From: Sphingomicrobium arenosum
Lineage (GTDB): Bacteria; Pseudomonadota; Alphaproteobacteria; Sphingomonadales; Sphingomonadaceae
DNA length: 64,000 bases
Reading direction: 5' to 3'
NCBI RefSeq assembly: GCF_026157085.1
Contig: NZ_JANPVN010000001.1
Location: 434,001 to 498,000 of the forward strand
Shown here: piece after piece, positions 27,373 to 36,367 of the stretch
Layout of the letters: each line of letters starts with the position of its first letter
How positions within the stretch are numbered: the stretch's first letter is position 1
Translations under genes and position numbers: made by a program
The notes under the pieces: generated by a model
The model's input: only the letters and a program-made list of their open reading frames with translations
The model's database searches: none
What the model was told of the DNA's origin: nothing

Positions 27373-28184
27373 GCCTCGGCGGTTCGGGCAAGGCGATGCC
27401 GGCAGGCTGGTTCGTCGGCTGCGGCAATATGGGCGGCGCGATGGTCGCCGGCTGGGTCCGCGCGGGCCGCGACCTGTCGAAGCTGACCGCCATTTCGCCG
27501 TCGGGCCGCGAAGTGCCGGGGGTGCGCGTGGCAACCGATTACCCCGACGAAAGCCCCGACTGGGTGTGGCTCGGGCACAAGCCCTATCAGATCGAAGAGG
27601 TGGCGGAAAAGTTGGCGCCGCGAGCGAAAGGCGCAGTCGTGCTGTCGATCCTCGCCGGAGTGGAATGCGCAACGCTTCGACGCCTTTTCCCGCATGCCCG
27701 CGCCATCGTGCGGCTGATGCCTAATTTGCCGGTCAGCCATGGCGAAGGCGTCACCGGCGCCTATTCCGACGATGCCGATGCGGCTTTGCGGGCCGATATC
27801 TCGGCGGTCCTCGCCGATCTCGGCACGGTGCCGTGGGGCAAGTCCGAGGCCGATCTCACCGCGATCAGCACGGTTGCAGGCTCGGGCCCTGCCTATGTCG
27901 CGCGCTTCATCGCCGCGCTGGCGCGGCAGGCCGAGGCGTTGGGGCTTGAGCCCGATGTCGCGCTCGCCATCGCGCTCCAGACCGTGGCAGGGACCGGACT
28001 GATGGCACGCACCAGCGGCGAAGGCATGCGCGAACTCGCGGTCCGCGTCGCCAGTCCCGGCGGATCGACGCAGGCCGGGCTCGACGTGCTCGACGGGGAA
28101 GGCGGCATGGACGACCTCGTCGCGCGCACCGTGGCCGCGGCGCGGCGGCGTACCGAGGAAATGGCCGCCGAGGCGCGCGGCTGA
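27369..28184 (+). CDS. proC: Pyrroline-5-carboxylate reductase
   Basis: A 271-residue enzyme that reduces pyrroline-5-carboxylate to proline with NAD(P)H. The Rossmann motif WFVGCGNMGGAMVAGW, the substrate segment VRLMPNLPVSHGEGV, and the P5CR signature VAGSGPAYVARFIAAL with SPGGSTQAGLDVL are complete. The start is GTG at 27369, overlapping the upstream stop; an ATG at 27396 would trim nine residues. It ends the dxs-proC run. Confidence 0.93.
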   Translation: MSLGGSGKAMPAGWFVGCGNMGGAMVAGWVRAGRDLSKLTAISPSGREVPGVRVATDYPDESPDWVWLGHKPYQIEEVAEKLAPRAKGAVVLSILAGVECATLRRLFPHARAIVRLMPNLPVSHGEGVTGAYSDDADAALRADISAVLADLGTVPWGKSEADLTAISTVAGSGPAYVARFIAALARQAEALGLEPDVALAIALQTVAGTGLMARTSGEGMRELAVRVASPGGSTQAGLDVLDGEGGMDDLVARTVAAARRRTEEMAAEARG

Positions 28185-28250
28185 CGTTCACGGCAGTTGA
28201 CCCAAATGCGCTTCCTATCCTAGGCCCCCGCCCAAGGAGAGAGTGTTCAA

Positions 28251-29126
28251 ATGGTACAGCCTTATAACGATCGTGACGGTTTCATCTGGATGGATGGGGC
28301 CCTGCGCCCCTGGCGCGAAGCCGAAGTGCATATCCTGACCCATGCGCTGCACTACGGTTCGAGCGTGTTCGAGGGCCAGCGCGCCTATAATGGCAAGATC
28401 TTCAAACTGACCGAACATTCGGAGCGCCTTCACAAGTCGGCCGAGATCCTCGGCTTCAAGCTGCCGTGGAGCGTCGCCGAGATCGATGCCGCCTGCGAGG
28501 AAGTGCTCGAGGCCAACGGGCTGACCGACGCTTACGTGCGTCCGGTGGCGTGGCGCGGGTCCGAACAGATGGGCGTGAGTGCGCAGGCGACCAAGCCGCA
28601 CCTCGCGATCGCCGCATGGGAATGGGGCAAATATTTCGACGAGAAGAAGGCCAATGAGGGCATCCGCCTCGACATCGCGCCTTATCGTCGCCCCGCGCCG
28701 CATACCGCGCCCGTGCATGCCAAGGCGGCGGGTCTCTACATGATCTGTACCATCTCCAAGCATGAGGCCGAGGCCAAGGGCTATGACGATGCGATGATGT
28801 TCGACTGGGAAGGCCGCGTCGCCGAGGCCACCGGCGCCAACATCTTCTTCATCAAGGACGGTGTCATCCACACGCCCATCGCCGACGTCTTCCTGAACGG
28901 CATCACGCGGCGCACCGTCATCGAGCTCGCGAAAAAACGCGGCATCGAGGTGATCGAACGGCGCATCTGGCCCGAGGAGCTAGCGCAGTTCGAGCAATGC
29001 TTCCTGACCGGCAGCGCGGCCGAGGTGACCTTCGTCAAGGAAATCGGCCCGTGGCAATTCGCCCCCGGCGACATCAGCCGCCAGCTGCGCGCCGACTATG
29101 ACGATCTCGTCAATGGACGAGGGTAA
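28251..29126 (+). CDS. ilvE: Branched-chain amino acid aminotransferase
   Basis: A 291-residue fold-IV PLP enzyme catalysing the last step of Ile, Leu and Val synthesis. HALHYGSSVFEGQRAY, the YVRPVAWRGSEQMG segment, and VAEATGANIFFIKDG followed by ITRRTVIELA are diagnostic. The catalytic lysine is expected in HAKAAGLYM. AAGGAGAGAG precedes the ATG. Upstream, TTGACC (near 28197) and CTAGGC spaced about 17 nt may be its promoter. Confidence 0.93.
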   Translation: MVQPYNDRDGFIWMDGALRPWREAEVHILTHALHYGSSVFEGQRAYNGKIFKLTEHSERLHKSAEILGFKLPWSVAEIDAACEEVLEANGLTDAYVRPVAWRGSEQMGVSAQATKPHLAIAAWEWGKYFDEKKANEGIRLDIAPYRRPAPHTAPVHAKAAGLYMICTISKHEAEAKGYDDAMMFDWEGRVAEATGANIFFIKDGVIHTPIADVFLNGITRRTVIELAKKRGIEVIERRIWPEELAQFEQCFLTGSAAEVTFVKEIGPWQFAPGDISRQLRADYDDLVNGRG

Positions 29127-29176
29127 ATAATAAGTAAATACAGTAACTTGCGATTGTAACCAAATGTTGATACTGG

Positions 29177-29203
29177 GCGTTGGATAAGCGTTATCGTAGC
29201 GTT
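29177..29203 (+). repeat. Three GCGTT repeats at exact 11 bp spacing
   Basis: GCGTT occurs at 29177-29181, 29188-29192 and 29199-29203, each start 11 bp from the last. The region also contains GATAAGCGTTATC, an inverted repeat with 5 bp arms. It lies in an unusually AT-rich 100 bp leader between ilvE and the GGDEF-EAL gene, and could be a helically phased binding site. Confidence 0.5.
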
Positions 29204-29227
29204 TCTAACGACGGGTGATCGACCGCA

Positions 29228-31609
29228 GTGGGTGGCAGCAGCAAGACAGGGGACGAAGGTCGGGTGCGCGCCACGACGGCGCGCGCGCCGCATCTGCCGC
29301 CCTCCTCCTTCTCGATCGGCGACCTCCTCAAGCTGCACAGCCAGCGGCAGGCGATGGTCGGCGCGGTGCGCTGGCGCCAAGTCAACCAGTTCACCCGGAT
29401 CGGCCCCAAGGTCATCATGGGCAATCTGTTCATCGCGGCGGTGAATGCCGGTGTGATGATGCCCTATATCCCGACCGTCGAACTGGCGATCTGGTTGGTG
29501 ACCTGCCTAGTCCTCGGCGGCATGTTCGCGTGGCGTCACTACCGGCTGACCCATGATCCGGCTTATCGCGCCGCCAGACCCGCGAGCTTCGCTTCCGCGA
29601 CGCTCGGCACGGTGGCGACGACCTTTCTCTGGTGGGCGGTGCCACTCCTCTGGTTCGTTCATCTCCCGCCCTCGATCCAGCTGATCGTCGCCGGGCTCGG
29701 CGTCGTGCTGATGAGCACCGGGGCGTTCATGTTGGTCTACGTGCCGCCTGCGTCCGTCGGCTATACGCTGCTCATGTCGGTCGGGGGTCTCATCATGGCC
29801 GCGCAGCTTGGCAGCCTGCCGCTCGCGATCCTCATGATCCTCTACTGCATCGCGCTGGTCATGGCCTCGCTCGTCATCGCGCGCGAATTGTTCATCCAGA
29901 CCCGCAGCCAGATGGAACTGGCCGAAATGGGCGAGCTCGTCGAACTGCTGCGCGAATTGGATGCCCCGGGTTCGGGCGGTTTGTGGGAATTGGACAGCGA
30001 CTTCAATTTCACCAAGATGAGCCAGGCGCTCACCGGTGCGGTCGGATTGTCGGCCGACAAGGTGCGCGGGCGCTCTGTCTTCCGGATGATCGATCCCGAC
30101 GGGCGCTATCGCAACATGAGCTCGGGCGTGCGCCAGCTCTTCACTGCCTTTCGCGAGCAGACGGCCTTTCGCGACGTCGTCGTGCCGCAAGTCTATACCG
30201 ATCGCTGGTGGTCGCTATCCGGACGGCCCCATTATGACGAGGATGGCAAGCTCATCGGCTGGAAGGGCGTTGCTTCCGATGTCACCGAATCGCGCACGGC
30301 GAATGTCGACGCGCTGGGTGCGGCGCGCTCGGACCCGCTGACCGGCATCGCCAATCGACTCCTGATCCGCGAACTGCTCGAACAGGCACTGCTCGGGCAG
30401 ATGAACAGCCATGGCGGCTGCGCGCTGCTGCTGGTCGACCTCGACCGCTTCAAGCTCGTCAACGACACGCTCGGCCATGCGATTGGCGACAAGCTATTGT
30501 GCGCCATCGCCGAGCGGCTCGAGAAGGTCGTCGGTGGCGAGGGCCATGTCGGGCGCCAAGGAGGCGATGAATTCGCCATCATCTGGCATGGCGACATCGA
30601 CCGCTATTCGCTTTCCGGCCTCGCCGAGCGCATCATTTCCGAAGTCAGCCGCGGCGTGACGATCGGCGCGGCCAATATCAATGTCGGCGCCACCATCGGC
30701 ATCGCCATCGGGCCCGAGGACGGCAATCGCGAGGACCGCATGATGCGCTCGGCCGATCTCGCGCTCTACAGTGCCAAGCGCTCGGGTCGCGGCGGCTATG
30801 CCTTTTACGATCACGCCATGCTCGAGGCGGCGGAGGATCACCGCCTGCTCGAAAATGACGTGCGCGAGGCGCTCAAGAACGACGATATGCGGCTCGCCTA
30901 CCAGCCGATCGTCGATGCAGCGACGGGCAAGATGGTGGGGCGCGAGGCGCTCTTGCGCTGGCGCCACCCGACGCGCGGCGAAATCGCGCCCGACCGTTTC
31001 ATCCCGATCATCGAGGATGCCGGTCTCATCCACCAGATCGGCGACTGGGTCATCCGCGAGGCCTGCAACGAGGCGGCGCGCTGGGACGACCAGGTGCGCG
31101 TGGCGGTGAATATCTCGGCGGCGCAGCTGACCGGTGCCGGCCTTGCCAAGACGGTGGTGAATGCGCTCGCCTTGTCGGGCCTGCATCCGCACCGGCTCGA
31201 ACTCGAGGTGACCGAGACCGTGTTCCTTGGCGATGATCCCGACACGCTGGCCTCGATCGAGCGGCTGCGCGGGCTTGGCGTGCGCATGGTGCTCGACGAT
31301 TTCGGCAAGGGCTATTCCAGTTTCGGCTATCTCAGCCGGGCGCATTTCTCCAAGATCAAGATCGACGCCAGCTTCGTGCGCGCTGCCGCGGCGGGCGACC
31401 AGCAGTGCGTCGCCATCGTCAACGCCATCCTCGCGCTTGCCTCGGGTCTCGGTATCGAAACCACCGCCGAGGGCGTTGAGACCGCTGCGCAGGCCGACAT
31501 CATGCGCGAACTGGGGGTGGGGTCGCTGCAGGGCTATCTGTTCGGGCGGCCCGAGATCCTCGGGGTCAATGTCGTCGACATGGCCAAGCACCGCCGCGAC
31601 ATCGCCTGA
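29228..31609 (+). CDS. Membrane GGDEF-EAL protein with PAS-like domain
   Basis: A 793-residue protein. The N-terminal region holds about six membrane helices (residues 55-230), then a PAS-like segment (LWELDSDFNFTKMS), then GGDEF (GRQGGDEFAI) and EAL (GREALLRWRHP). EAL catalytic residues are present: the NISAAQL Asn, EVTETVF Glu, LDDFGKGYSS Asp-Asp, KIKIDASFV Lys and AEGVE Glu. Both cyclase and phosphodiesterase sites therefore look competent, so net activity cannot be inferred. The start is a GTG at 29228 with a weak ribosome-binding site; a later in-frame start is possible. Confidence 0.88.
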   Translation: MGGSSKTGDEGRVRATTARAPHLPPSSFSIGDLLKLHSQRQAMVGAVRWRQVNQFTRIGPKVIMGNLFIAAVNAGVMMPYIPTVELAIWLVTCLVLGGMFAWRHYRLTHDPAYRAARPASFASATLGTVATTFLWWAVPLLWFVHLPPSIQLIVAGLGVVLMSTGAFMLVYVPPASVGYTLLMSVGGLIMAAQLGSLPLAILMILYCIALVMASLVIARELFIQTRSQMELAEMGELVELLRELDAPGSGGLWELDSDFNFTKMSQALTGAVGLSADKVRGRSVFRMIDPDGRYRNMSSGVRQLFTAFREQTAFRDVVVPQVYTDRWWSLSGRPHYDEDGKLIGWKGVASDVTESRTANVDALGAARSDPLTGIANRLLIRELLEQALLGQMNSHGGCALLLVDLDRFKLVNDTLGHAIGDKLLCAIAERLEKVVGGEGHVGRQGGDEFAIIWHGDIDRYSLSGLAERIISEVSRGVTIGAANINVGATIGIAIGPEDGNREDRMMRSADLALYSAKRSGRGGYAFYDHAMLEAAEDHRLLENDVREALKNDDMRLAYQPIVDAATGKMVGREALLRWRHPTRGEIAPDRFIPIIEDAGLIHQIGDWVIREACNEAARWDDQVRVAVNISAAQLTGAGLAKTVVNALALSGLHPHRLELEVTETVFLGDDPDTLASIERLRGLGVRMVLDDFGKGYSSFGYLSRAHFSKIKIDASFVRAAAAGDQQCVAIVNAILALASGLGIETTAEGVETAAQADIMRELGVGSLQGYLFGRPEILGVNVVDMAKHRRDIA

Positions 31610-31676
31610 TCGGCACGGAGCGGCAACTGGGGCCTTTTCAAGCGCGCTCCACGCGTTATAAGCGCGCCCGGCTCAA

Positions 31677-31751
31677 TGGGGTGTAGCCAAGCGGTAAGGC
31701 ACCGGTTTTTGGTACCGGCATGCGCAGGTTCGAATCCTGCCACCCCAGCCA
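31677..31751 (+). tRNA. tRNA-Gln (anticodon TTG)
   Basis: The 75 nt include an encoded CCA. The acceptor arms TGGGGTG and CACCCCA pair perfectly, the anticodon loop reads TTTTGGT with TTG in position, and the T-loop is GGTTCGAATCC. The sequence closely resembles E. coli tRNA-Gln(UUG). A TTATAA box (31656-31661) about 15 nt upstream is a candidate -10 element. Confidence 0.96.
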
Positions 31752-31817
31752 GCCTTTCCTGGACCTCGCATATTTGTTGGATGACGCCGCCCGTGTGGCC
31801 GCGCTAGGAGCGAGGAC

Positions 31818-32717
31818 ATGACCTTGCCGCCGTCCAGCGTCCTCATGGTGCGCCCGCATCATTTCGCGCTCAATCCCGAGACGCTCGCCGACAATGGCTA
31901 TCAGTCGGGCAGCGGCACGGCCGATGCGGCGGCGGCGCATGTCGAGGTCACGGCCGTCGCGGCGGCGTTGCGCGCGGCGGGGGTCGAGGTGCTTTTGTTC
32001 GAGGACGAGGACCTCGAGACTCCCGACAGCGTCTTTCCGAACAATTGGGTCTCTGTTCATCCCGACGGCACGCTCGTGACCTATCCGATGCGCGCGCCCA
32101 ACCGGCGGCGAGAGCGGCGCGGAGATATAGTCGCGGCGATCGAGCAGGGCTTTCATATCGAACGCCGCCTCGATCTTTCGCCTCACGAAGCGCAGGGGCG
32201 CTTTCTCGAAGGAACGGGGGCCATCGTCTTCGACCATGACCGGCACCTCGCCTTTGCCACGCGCTCGGGGCGCTGCGACGAGGGGCTGCTACGAGAATTA
32301 TGCGCGCACATCGATTACCGCCCCATCGCCTTTACCGCTACCCGCGCCGACGGAACGCCGGTCTATCACACCAATGTCATGATGGCACTGGGCAGCGGCT
32401 ATGCGCTGGTGGGATTGGACATGCTTCGCGATCCGACGGAGCGGGAGGCGCTGGTCGAGGCGATGGGGACCCGCGACCTCGTCATGCTTGAGGAATGGCA
32501 GGTCGACGAATTTGCCGGCAATGCCTTTGAATTGGCAGGGCGCGACGGACCCTTGCTCACCATGTCGGAACGTGCGGCGGCGGCGCTGCGCGGCGATCAG
32601 CGCGCCATCATCGAACGCCATGCACGCCTGTTGAGCGTGGCCATTCCGACCATCGAGCAGGCGGGCGGATCGCTGCGCTGCATGCTTGCGGCAATCGAGG
32701 CGCCCCCGCGCGCCTGA
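31818..32717 (+). CDS. ctlX: CtlX-type citrulline/arginine-related amidinotransferase-fold hydrolase
   Basis: A 299-residue pentein-fold protein. Landmarks are LMVRPHHFALNPET, DSVFPNNWVSVHPDG, a GTGAIVFD segment, the YHTNVMMALG histidine, and a C-terminal active-site cysteine in GGSLRCMLAA. CtlX proteins are linked to citrulline use and are related to arginine deiminases. The start is preceded by TAGGAG and GCGAGGAC, which can act as -10 box or ribosome-binding site. Confidence 0.85.
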   Translation: MTLPPSSVLMVRPHHFALNPETLADNGYQSGSGTADAAAAHVEVTAVAAALRAAGVEVLLFEDEDLETPDSVFPNNWVSVHPDGTLVTYPMRAPNRRRERRGDIVAAIEQGFHIERRLDLSPHEAQGRFLEGTGAIVFDHDRHLAFATRSGRCDEGLLRELCAHIDYRPIAFTATRADGTPVYHTNVMMALGSGYALVGLDMLRDPTEREALVEAMGTRDLVMLEEWQVDEFAGNAFELAGRDGPLLTMSERAAAALRGDQRAIIERHARLLSVAIPTIEQAGGSLRCMLAAIEAPPRA

Positions 32718-32790
32718 GTGGCGTTACGCAACTTCGCGGGGGTCTCATGCGCTCTTCAAGCAACATGTACCGTCGTGAGAGGGGTAAGAA

Positions 32791-32922
32791 ATGACCATCG
32801 CCAAACGCGCCGCCGCCGCAAAATTCGACGCACCGGCAGAGAAAAAGCCGGCCAAGACCAAGGGGCCCAAGGCACCAGCCGCCCAGGTCGTCCGCGAGAA
32901 GATGCCGCGCATGACCGACTGA
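32791..32922 (+). CDS. Small basic Ala/Lys/Pro-rich protein
   Basis: A 43-codon frame with a strong ribosome-binding site (GAGAGGGG, about 6 nt before the ATG). It encodes MTIAKRAAAAKFDAPAEKK, then PAKTKGPKAP, ending VREKMPRMTD. Composition resembles histone H1-like tails, which could mean nucleic-acid binding, but I recognise no family. It is convergent with the LOV-HTH gene and lies before a structured element. Being short, it could still be a chance frame. Confidence 0.55.
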   Translation: MTIAKRAAAAKFDAPAEKKPAKTKGPKAPAAQVVREKMPRMTD

Positions 32923-32975
32923 ACGGACGCGTTTTTCTGAAGATCGTGATGCCGACCCCGTAGGCCTTGCCAAGA

Positions 32976-33045
32976 GGGAAGCGGTGAGACCGATCGAACC
33001 GGGGCCGGCACCATTTCCTAAATAGGGATGGGCACCGATCTTCCC
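32976..33045. ncRNA. Candidate 70-nt structured RNA element, strand uncertain
   Basis: GGGAAG-CGGTG (32976-32986) pairs with CACCG-AT-CTTCCC (33033-33045) to form an 11 bp stem with a two-base bulge. Inside, CCAT-T-TCC and GGG-ATGG (33011-33031) form a hairpin with loop TAAATA. A weak CCG/CGG pair (32990-33002) could make a third arm. The fold works on either strand. It sits between two convergent genes, with CCTTAAGG (33053-33060) next to it. No known RNA family is recognised. Confidence 0.35.
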
Positions 33046-33093
33046 AGATGGACCTTAAGGGGTAGGCGGCGGGCGAGCCGCTCCGTGGGCCAG

Positions 33094-33789
33094 TTAGATG
33101 CCGGCTTCGACCGCGATGCGGACCATCTCGGCACTCGAGCGCAGCCCGAGTTTTTCCATCACCAGCCCGCGATGCATCTTGATGGTCTTTTCCGACAGGC
33201 CGAGCTCATAGGCGATCTGCTTGTTCCGGAGGCCCGAGGCGACCATCTTCATCACTTCGGCCTGGCGCGGGCTCAGCGTCTTGACGAGTTCGCTCGCGCG
33301 CGCGGCGCGGGTCGGCGACGGGCCGAGTTCCTGTCCGTTCAGTTCGACCTGGCTTCCGAGGAAATAGTGAAGTTCGTCGCCTTCGCCAAAAATGGGGGCG
33401 ATGAGAACCGCATTGCGGAACGGCTCGCCGCCCTTCTTGTAGTTGAGGATCTCGACCAGCACCGGGCGACGCTGGTCGATCCCTTCACGGATCTTGTCCG
33501 ACAGGAAGGGTTCGGTCTTGGGACCCGAGAGAAAGCGACAATTGCGCCCGAGGATTTCCTCGCGCTCATAGCCGGTCATCTCGAGAAACTTGTCGTTGAT
33601 CGCGACCAGCGGATTGTCGGGCAGGCGCGGGTCGGAAACGACCGCGGGAATGGGGCTGTAATCGACGAGGCAACGCACTTCCTCGGGCACGCTGATGCTG
33701 TCGAGCGGTACCGTCGGCTCGGGCGGCGGTACGGGCGCGCGCTCGCCGGCGCCGCCATTCAGGTCACTTCCCTCGTTCACAACCGACAT
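33094..33789 (-). CDS. LOV-HTH blue-light transcription factor, EL222-like
   Basis: A 231-residue protein. A LOV photoreceptor domain (residues 40-150) contains the flavin-binding hallmark [10 protein letters not shown], with adduct-forming Cys84. [20 protein letters not shown] and YFLGSQVE complete the flavin pocket. A C-terminal LuxR/FixJ helix-turn-helix (residues 168-231, [20 protein letters not shown] and [17 protein letters not shown]) binds DNA. By recall, order, spacing and many residues match E. litoralis EL222, which dimerises and binds DNA in blue light. It is divergent from a CoA transferase gene 104 bp away, a possible target. Confidence 0.93.
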   Translation of the reverse strand: MSVVNEGSDLNGGAGERAPVPPPEPTVPLDSISVPEEVRCLVDYSPIPAVVSDPRLPDNPLVAINDKFLEMTGYEREEILGRNCRFLSGPKTEPFLSDKIREGIDQRRPVLVEILNYKKGGEPFRNAVLIAPIFGEGDELHYFLGSQVELNGQELGPSPTRAARASELVKTLSPRQAEVMKMVASGLRNKQIAYELGLSEKTIKMHRGLVMEKLGLRSSAEMVRIAVEAGI

Positions 33790-33893
33790 ATTGGCGCTTC
33801 TTGCGCAAAAATAAAGGGGCGTGGTGACGGCCGGTCGATCCTGTATCGACAGGGGGCGGGCAGTCGGGCAGGCTCGGTCACGGCCGAAGCTGG

Positions 33894-35015
33894 ATGAAGG
33901 GGGCGCCCATGGGGCCGCTTGCAGGCATGCGGATCATCGAATTGGCGGGCGTCGGGCCGGGGCCTTTCGCCGCGATGATGCTCGCCGACCATGGCGCCGA
34001 GGTAGTGCGGATCGAACGCGACGGACGGCTCGCCATCCCCGACGATCCCGTCGAGCGCGGCCGGATTTCGCTCCACCTCGACCTGCGCGACGAGGCACAG
34101 CGCGACCTCCTCTTGCGGATCGTCGAGAAGAGCGACGCGCTGATCGACCCTTTTCGGCCCGGGCGCATCGAGGCGCTGGGCATCGGCCCCGACGTGCTGC
34201 AGGCGCGCAATCCGAAGCTCGTCGTCGGGCGTATCACCGGCTGGGGCCAGCGCGGGCCGCTGAGCCAGCGCGCGGGCCACGACATCAACTATCTCGCGCT
34301 CTCCGGCCTCCTGTCGGCGATCGGCAGCGAGGAACAGCCGGTGCCGCCGCTCAACCTCGTCGCCGATTATGGCGGCGGGGCGATGATGCTCGCTTTCGGG
34401 ATGCTCGCCGCCCTCCTCGAGGTACGGGGCGGGGCGGACAGGGGCCGCGTCGTCGATGCGGCGATGAGCGAGGGCGCGGCTTTGCTCGGCACCATCGCGT
34501 TCGCGATGCGCAATGTCGGCATGTGGACCGGCGGGCGCGAGGGCAATCTGCTCGACGGCGGGATGGCGCTTTACGGGACCTATCGGTGTTCGGACGGGAC
34601 CTGGTTGTCGGTCGGCGCGCTCGAGCCGCAATTCGCCGCGCAATTCCTCGCGGTGCTGGGGCTGGCGCGCGACCCCCTGTTCGATAATCTCCTCGATGCC
34701 GCGCGCTGGGACGAGCAGCGCGAGGTGATCGCCGATGTCATCGGTGCGCAGCCGCGTAGCCACTGGCTCGCCGCCTTCGAGGGCAAGGATGCCTGCGTGG
34801 CGCCCGTCCTCAAGCTCGAGGACGCGCCGCGCGAGCCGCATCATGTGGCGCGCGCTGCCTTCGCCGCGACCCCGCAAGGCTCGGTGCCAGCGCCCGTGCC
34901 GCGCTACGGCGATGAGCCGCTGGCGCATGCGCGCACCAGCCGCGATGCGCCGCGGCGCCTGCTGGAGGAATTGGGATGCGATGCGGCGATGATCGCGCGG
35001 ATCGTGCGCGACTAG
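33894..35015 (+). CDS. CaiB/BaiF CoA-transferase family, alpha-methylacyl-CoA racemase-like
   Basis: A 373-residue family III CoA transferase. [31 protein letters not shown] at the start and [17 protein letters not shown] in the centre fit alpha-methylacyl-CoA racemase (AMACR/Mcr) better than true transferases; His and Asp of GHDIN are the racemase catalytic residues. Probably acts on 2-methyl-branched acyl-CoA. An ATG at 33909 is an alternative start. It is divergent from the LOV-HTH regulator. Confidence 0.85.
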   Translation: MKGAPMGPLAGMRIIELAGVGPGPFAAMMLADHGAEVVRIERDGRLAIPDDPVERGRISLHLDLRDEAQRDLLLRIVEKSDALIDPFRPGRIEALGIGPDVLQARNPKLVVGRITGWGQRGPLSQRAGHDINYLALSGLLSAIGSEEQPVPPLNLVADYGGGAMMLAFGMLAALLEVRGGADRGRVVDAAMSEGAALLGTIAFAMRNVGMWTGGREGNLLDGGMALYGTYRCSDGTWLSVGALEPQFAAQFLAVLGLARDPLFDNLLDAARWDEQREVIADVIGAQPRSHWLAAFEGKDACVAPVLKLEDAPREPHHVARAAFAATPQGSVPAPVPRYGDEPLAHARTSRDAPRRLLEELGCDAAMIARIVRD

Positions 35016-35027
35016 GCGATGCGTCGG

Positions 35028-35834
35028 TCAGTCGCCGAGGCCGAGCGATTTCCAGTCATTGGCCCACCAGTCGATCCACTCGGGCAATTCCTCGGGCGGC
35101 AGCGGGCGCGCGATGCGATAGCCCTGGACCACGTCGCAATTCATCGCCGCCACCAGCTTCAGCTGCGCATCGGTCTCGACCCCTTCGGCGGTGGCCGAGA
35201 GGCCGATCTCATGTGCCAGCCCGATGATCGCGCGCACCATCGCCGCGCTGTCGCGGTGATCGGGGGCGTCGGTGACGAAGAAGCGGTCGATCTTCACTTC
35301 GGTGAAGGGCAATTGCCGCAGCTGCATCAGGGTCGAATAGCCGGTGCCGAAATCGTCGATGGCGAGCCCGATGCCCTTGATGCGAAAGCGCGTCAGCGTG
35401 TCCATGAGGTTGGTCAGCGGCTGGGTCTGTCCTTCGGTCAGTTCGAGGACGAGGTGATCGCTCGGCACGCCATGCTGTTCGCATTTGGCCGAGACAAGAT
35501 CGGGGAAGTCGAGCGCTTCGAGGCTCATCGCCGAGATATTGAAGGCAAGGCCCGTGTCGATGCCCGCATCGCACCAGCGGCGCCATTGCGCGAAAGCGGT
35601 GTCGAGCCCCCAGCGGGTGAGGGGATCGATGAGCCCGTGGCGCTCGGCCAGTGGCACGAAGCGCGAGGGTGGTACCGCGCCGAATTTCTCGTCGTCCCAG
35701 CGCACCAGTGCCTCGACGCGAACCAGCTTACCGGTCTTGAGGCTGACCTTGGGTTGGTATACGAGCCGGAGCCTGTCGCCCGCCAGCGCTCGCTCGAACC
35801 CGTCGAGCAGCCCCAGTTCGAGAATTTCCGTCAC
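35028..35834 (-). CDS. Stand-alone EAL-domain cyclic-di-GMP phosphodiesterase
   Basis: A 268-residue protein that is essentially one EAL domain. All catalytic positions seem present: VEALVRW, NISAMSL, ELTEGQT, IDDFGTGYST, KIDRFFV, TAEGVET and QGYRIARP. It should hydrolyse c-di-GMP to pGpG. Its start overlaps the stop of a single-domain receiver gene (ATGA), so the pair resembles a split form of REC-EAL proteins such as RocR. Confidence 0.9.
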   Translation of the reverse strand: MTEILELGLLDGFERALAGDRLRLVYQPKVSLKTGKLVRVEALVRWDDEKFGAVPPSRFVPLAERHGLIDPLTRWGLDTAFAQWRRWCDAGIDTGLAFNISAMSLEALDFPDLVSAKCEQHGVPSDHLVLELTEGQTQPLTNLMDTLTRFRIKGIGLAIDDFGTGYSTLMQLRQLPFTEVKIDRFFVTDAPDHRDSAAMVRAIIGLAHEIGLSATAEGVETDAQLKLVAAMNCDVVQGYRIARPLPPEELPEWIDWWANDWKSLGLGD

Positions 35835-36223
35835 GCGACGAGGCGCTCTCGCACCTTGACGAACAAATCCTCCAGCGTGGCCAGCCGCGCCGGCTTTCCG
35901 ATCGGACCGACCATGTTGAGCCCCAGTTCGCGCCCGAGGCGGAACGCGGTCTCGATGATGCGATCCTCGAAGCCCGAGACGATCAGGATCGGTTGCTGCG
36001 CGCGATTGTCGGCGAGGAAGCGCAAGAGTTCGACCCCGTCCATGCCCGGCATGCCGAGGTCGATCGCCACCATGTCGGGGGGGTGGGTGCGGAAGATATC
36101 GCGGAAATCCCGGTGGTCGGTGGCGATGACCGGCTCGAACGCACTGAGCCGCGCGGCATCCGCGAGGAAGGCCGCGAGCGCAGGCTCGTCATCGATCAGG
36201 AGCAGCCTTGGTCGGCGTGCCAT
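35831..36223 (-). CDS. Single-domain response regulator receiver
   Basis: A 130-residue CheY-like protein. The acidic pocket (LLLIDDEPAL), phosphoacceptor Asp in VAIDLGMPGMDG, the switch Ser in LIVSGFED and the Lys in IGKPARL are all present, so phosphorylation is expected. No output domain is fused. Translational coupling to the EAL gene suggests that it controls that phosphodiesterase. The ATG at 36223 is chosen over a 37-residue upstream extension that is not receiver-like. No cognate kinase is nearby. Confidence 0.87.
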   Translation of the reverse strand: MARRPRLLLIDDEPALAAFLADAARLSAFEPVIATDHRDFRDIFRTHPPDMVAIDLGMPGMDGVELLRFLADNRAQQPILIVSGFEDRIIETAFRLGRELGLNMVGPIGKPARLATLEDLFVKVRERLVA

Positions 36224-36367
36224 AAAGTCTCCGTCCACCGGCGGGAAGATTGGGTGAATCCGCCAGTAACCAAAGTGTAGCGCGTGGTCACGCCACAGGA
36301 AACGTCTTTTTAACCCAATCCTCCGTAAAACCATCGGGTTAGGACTTCAGCCCCTAGGGAGACACAT

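Noticed and set aside
32990..33045. Possible tRNA remnant on the minus strand (GGTTCGATC T-loop-like)
   Set aside because: Stems next to the loop do not pair as a T-arm, and no anticodon arm is found; kept only as an uncharacterised structured element.
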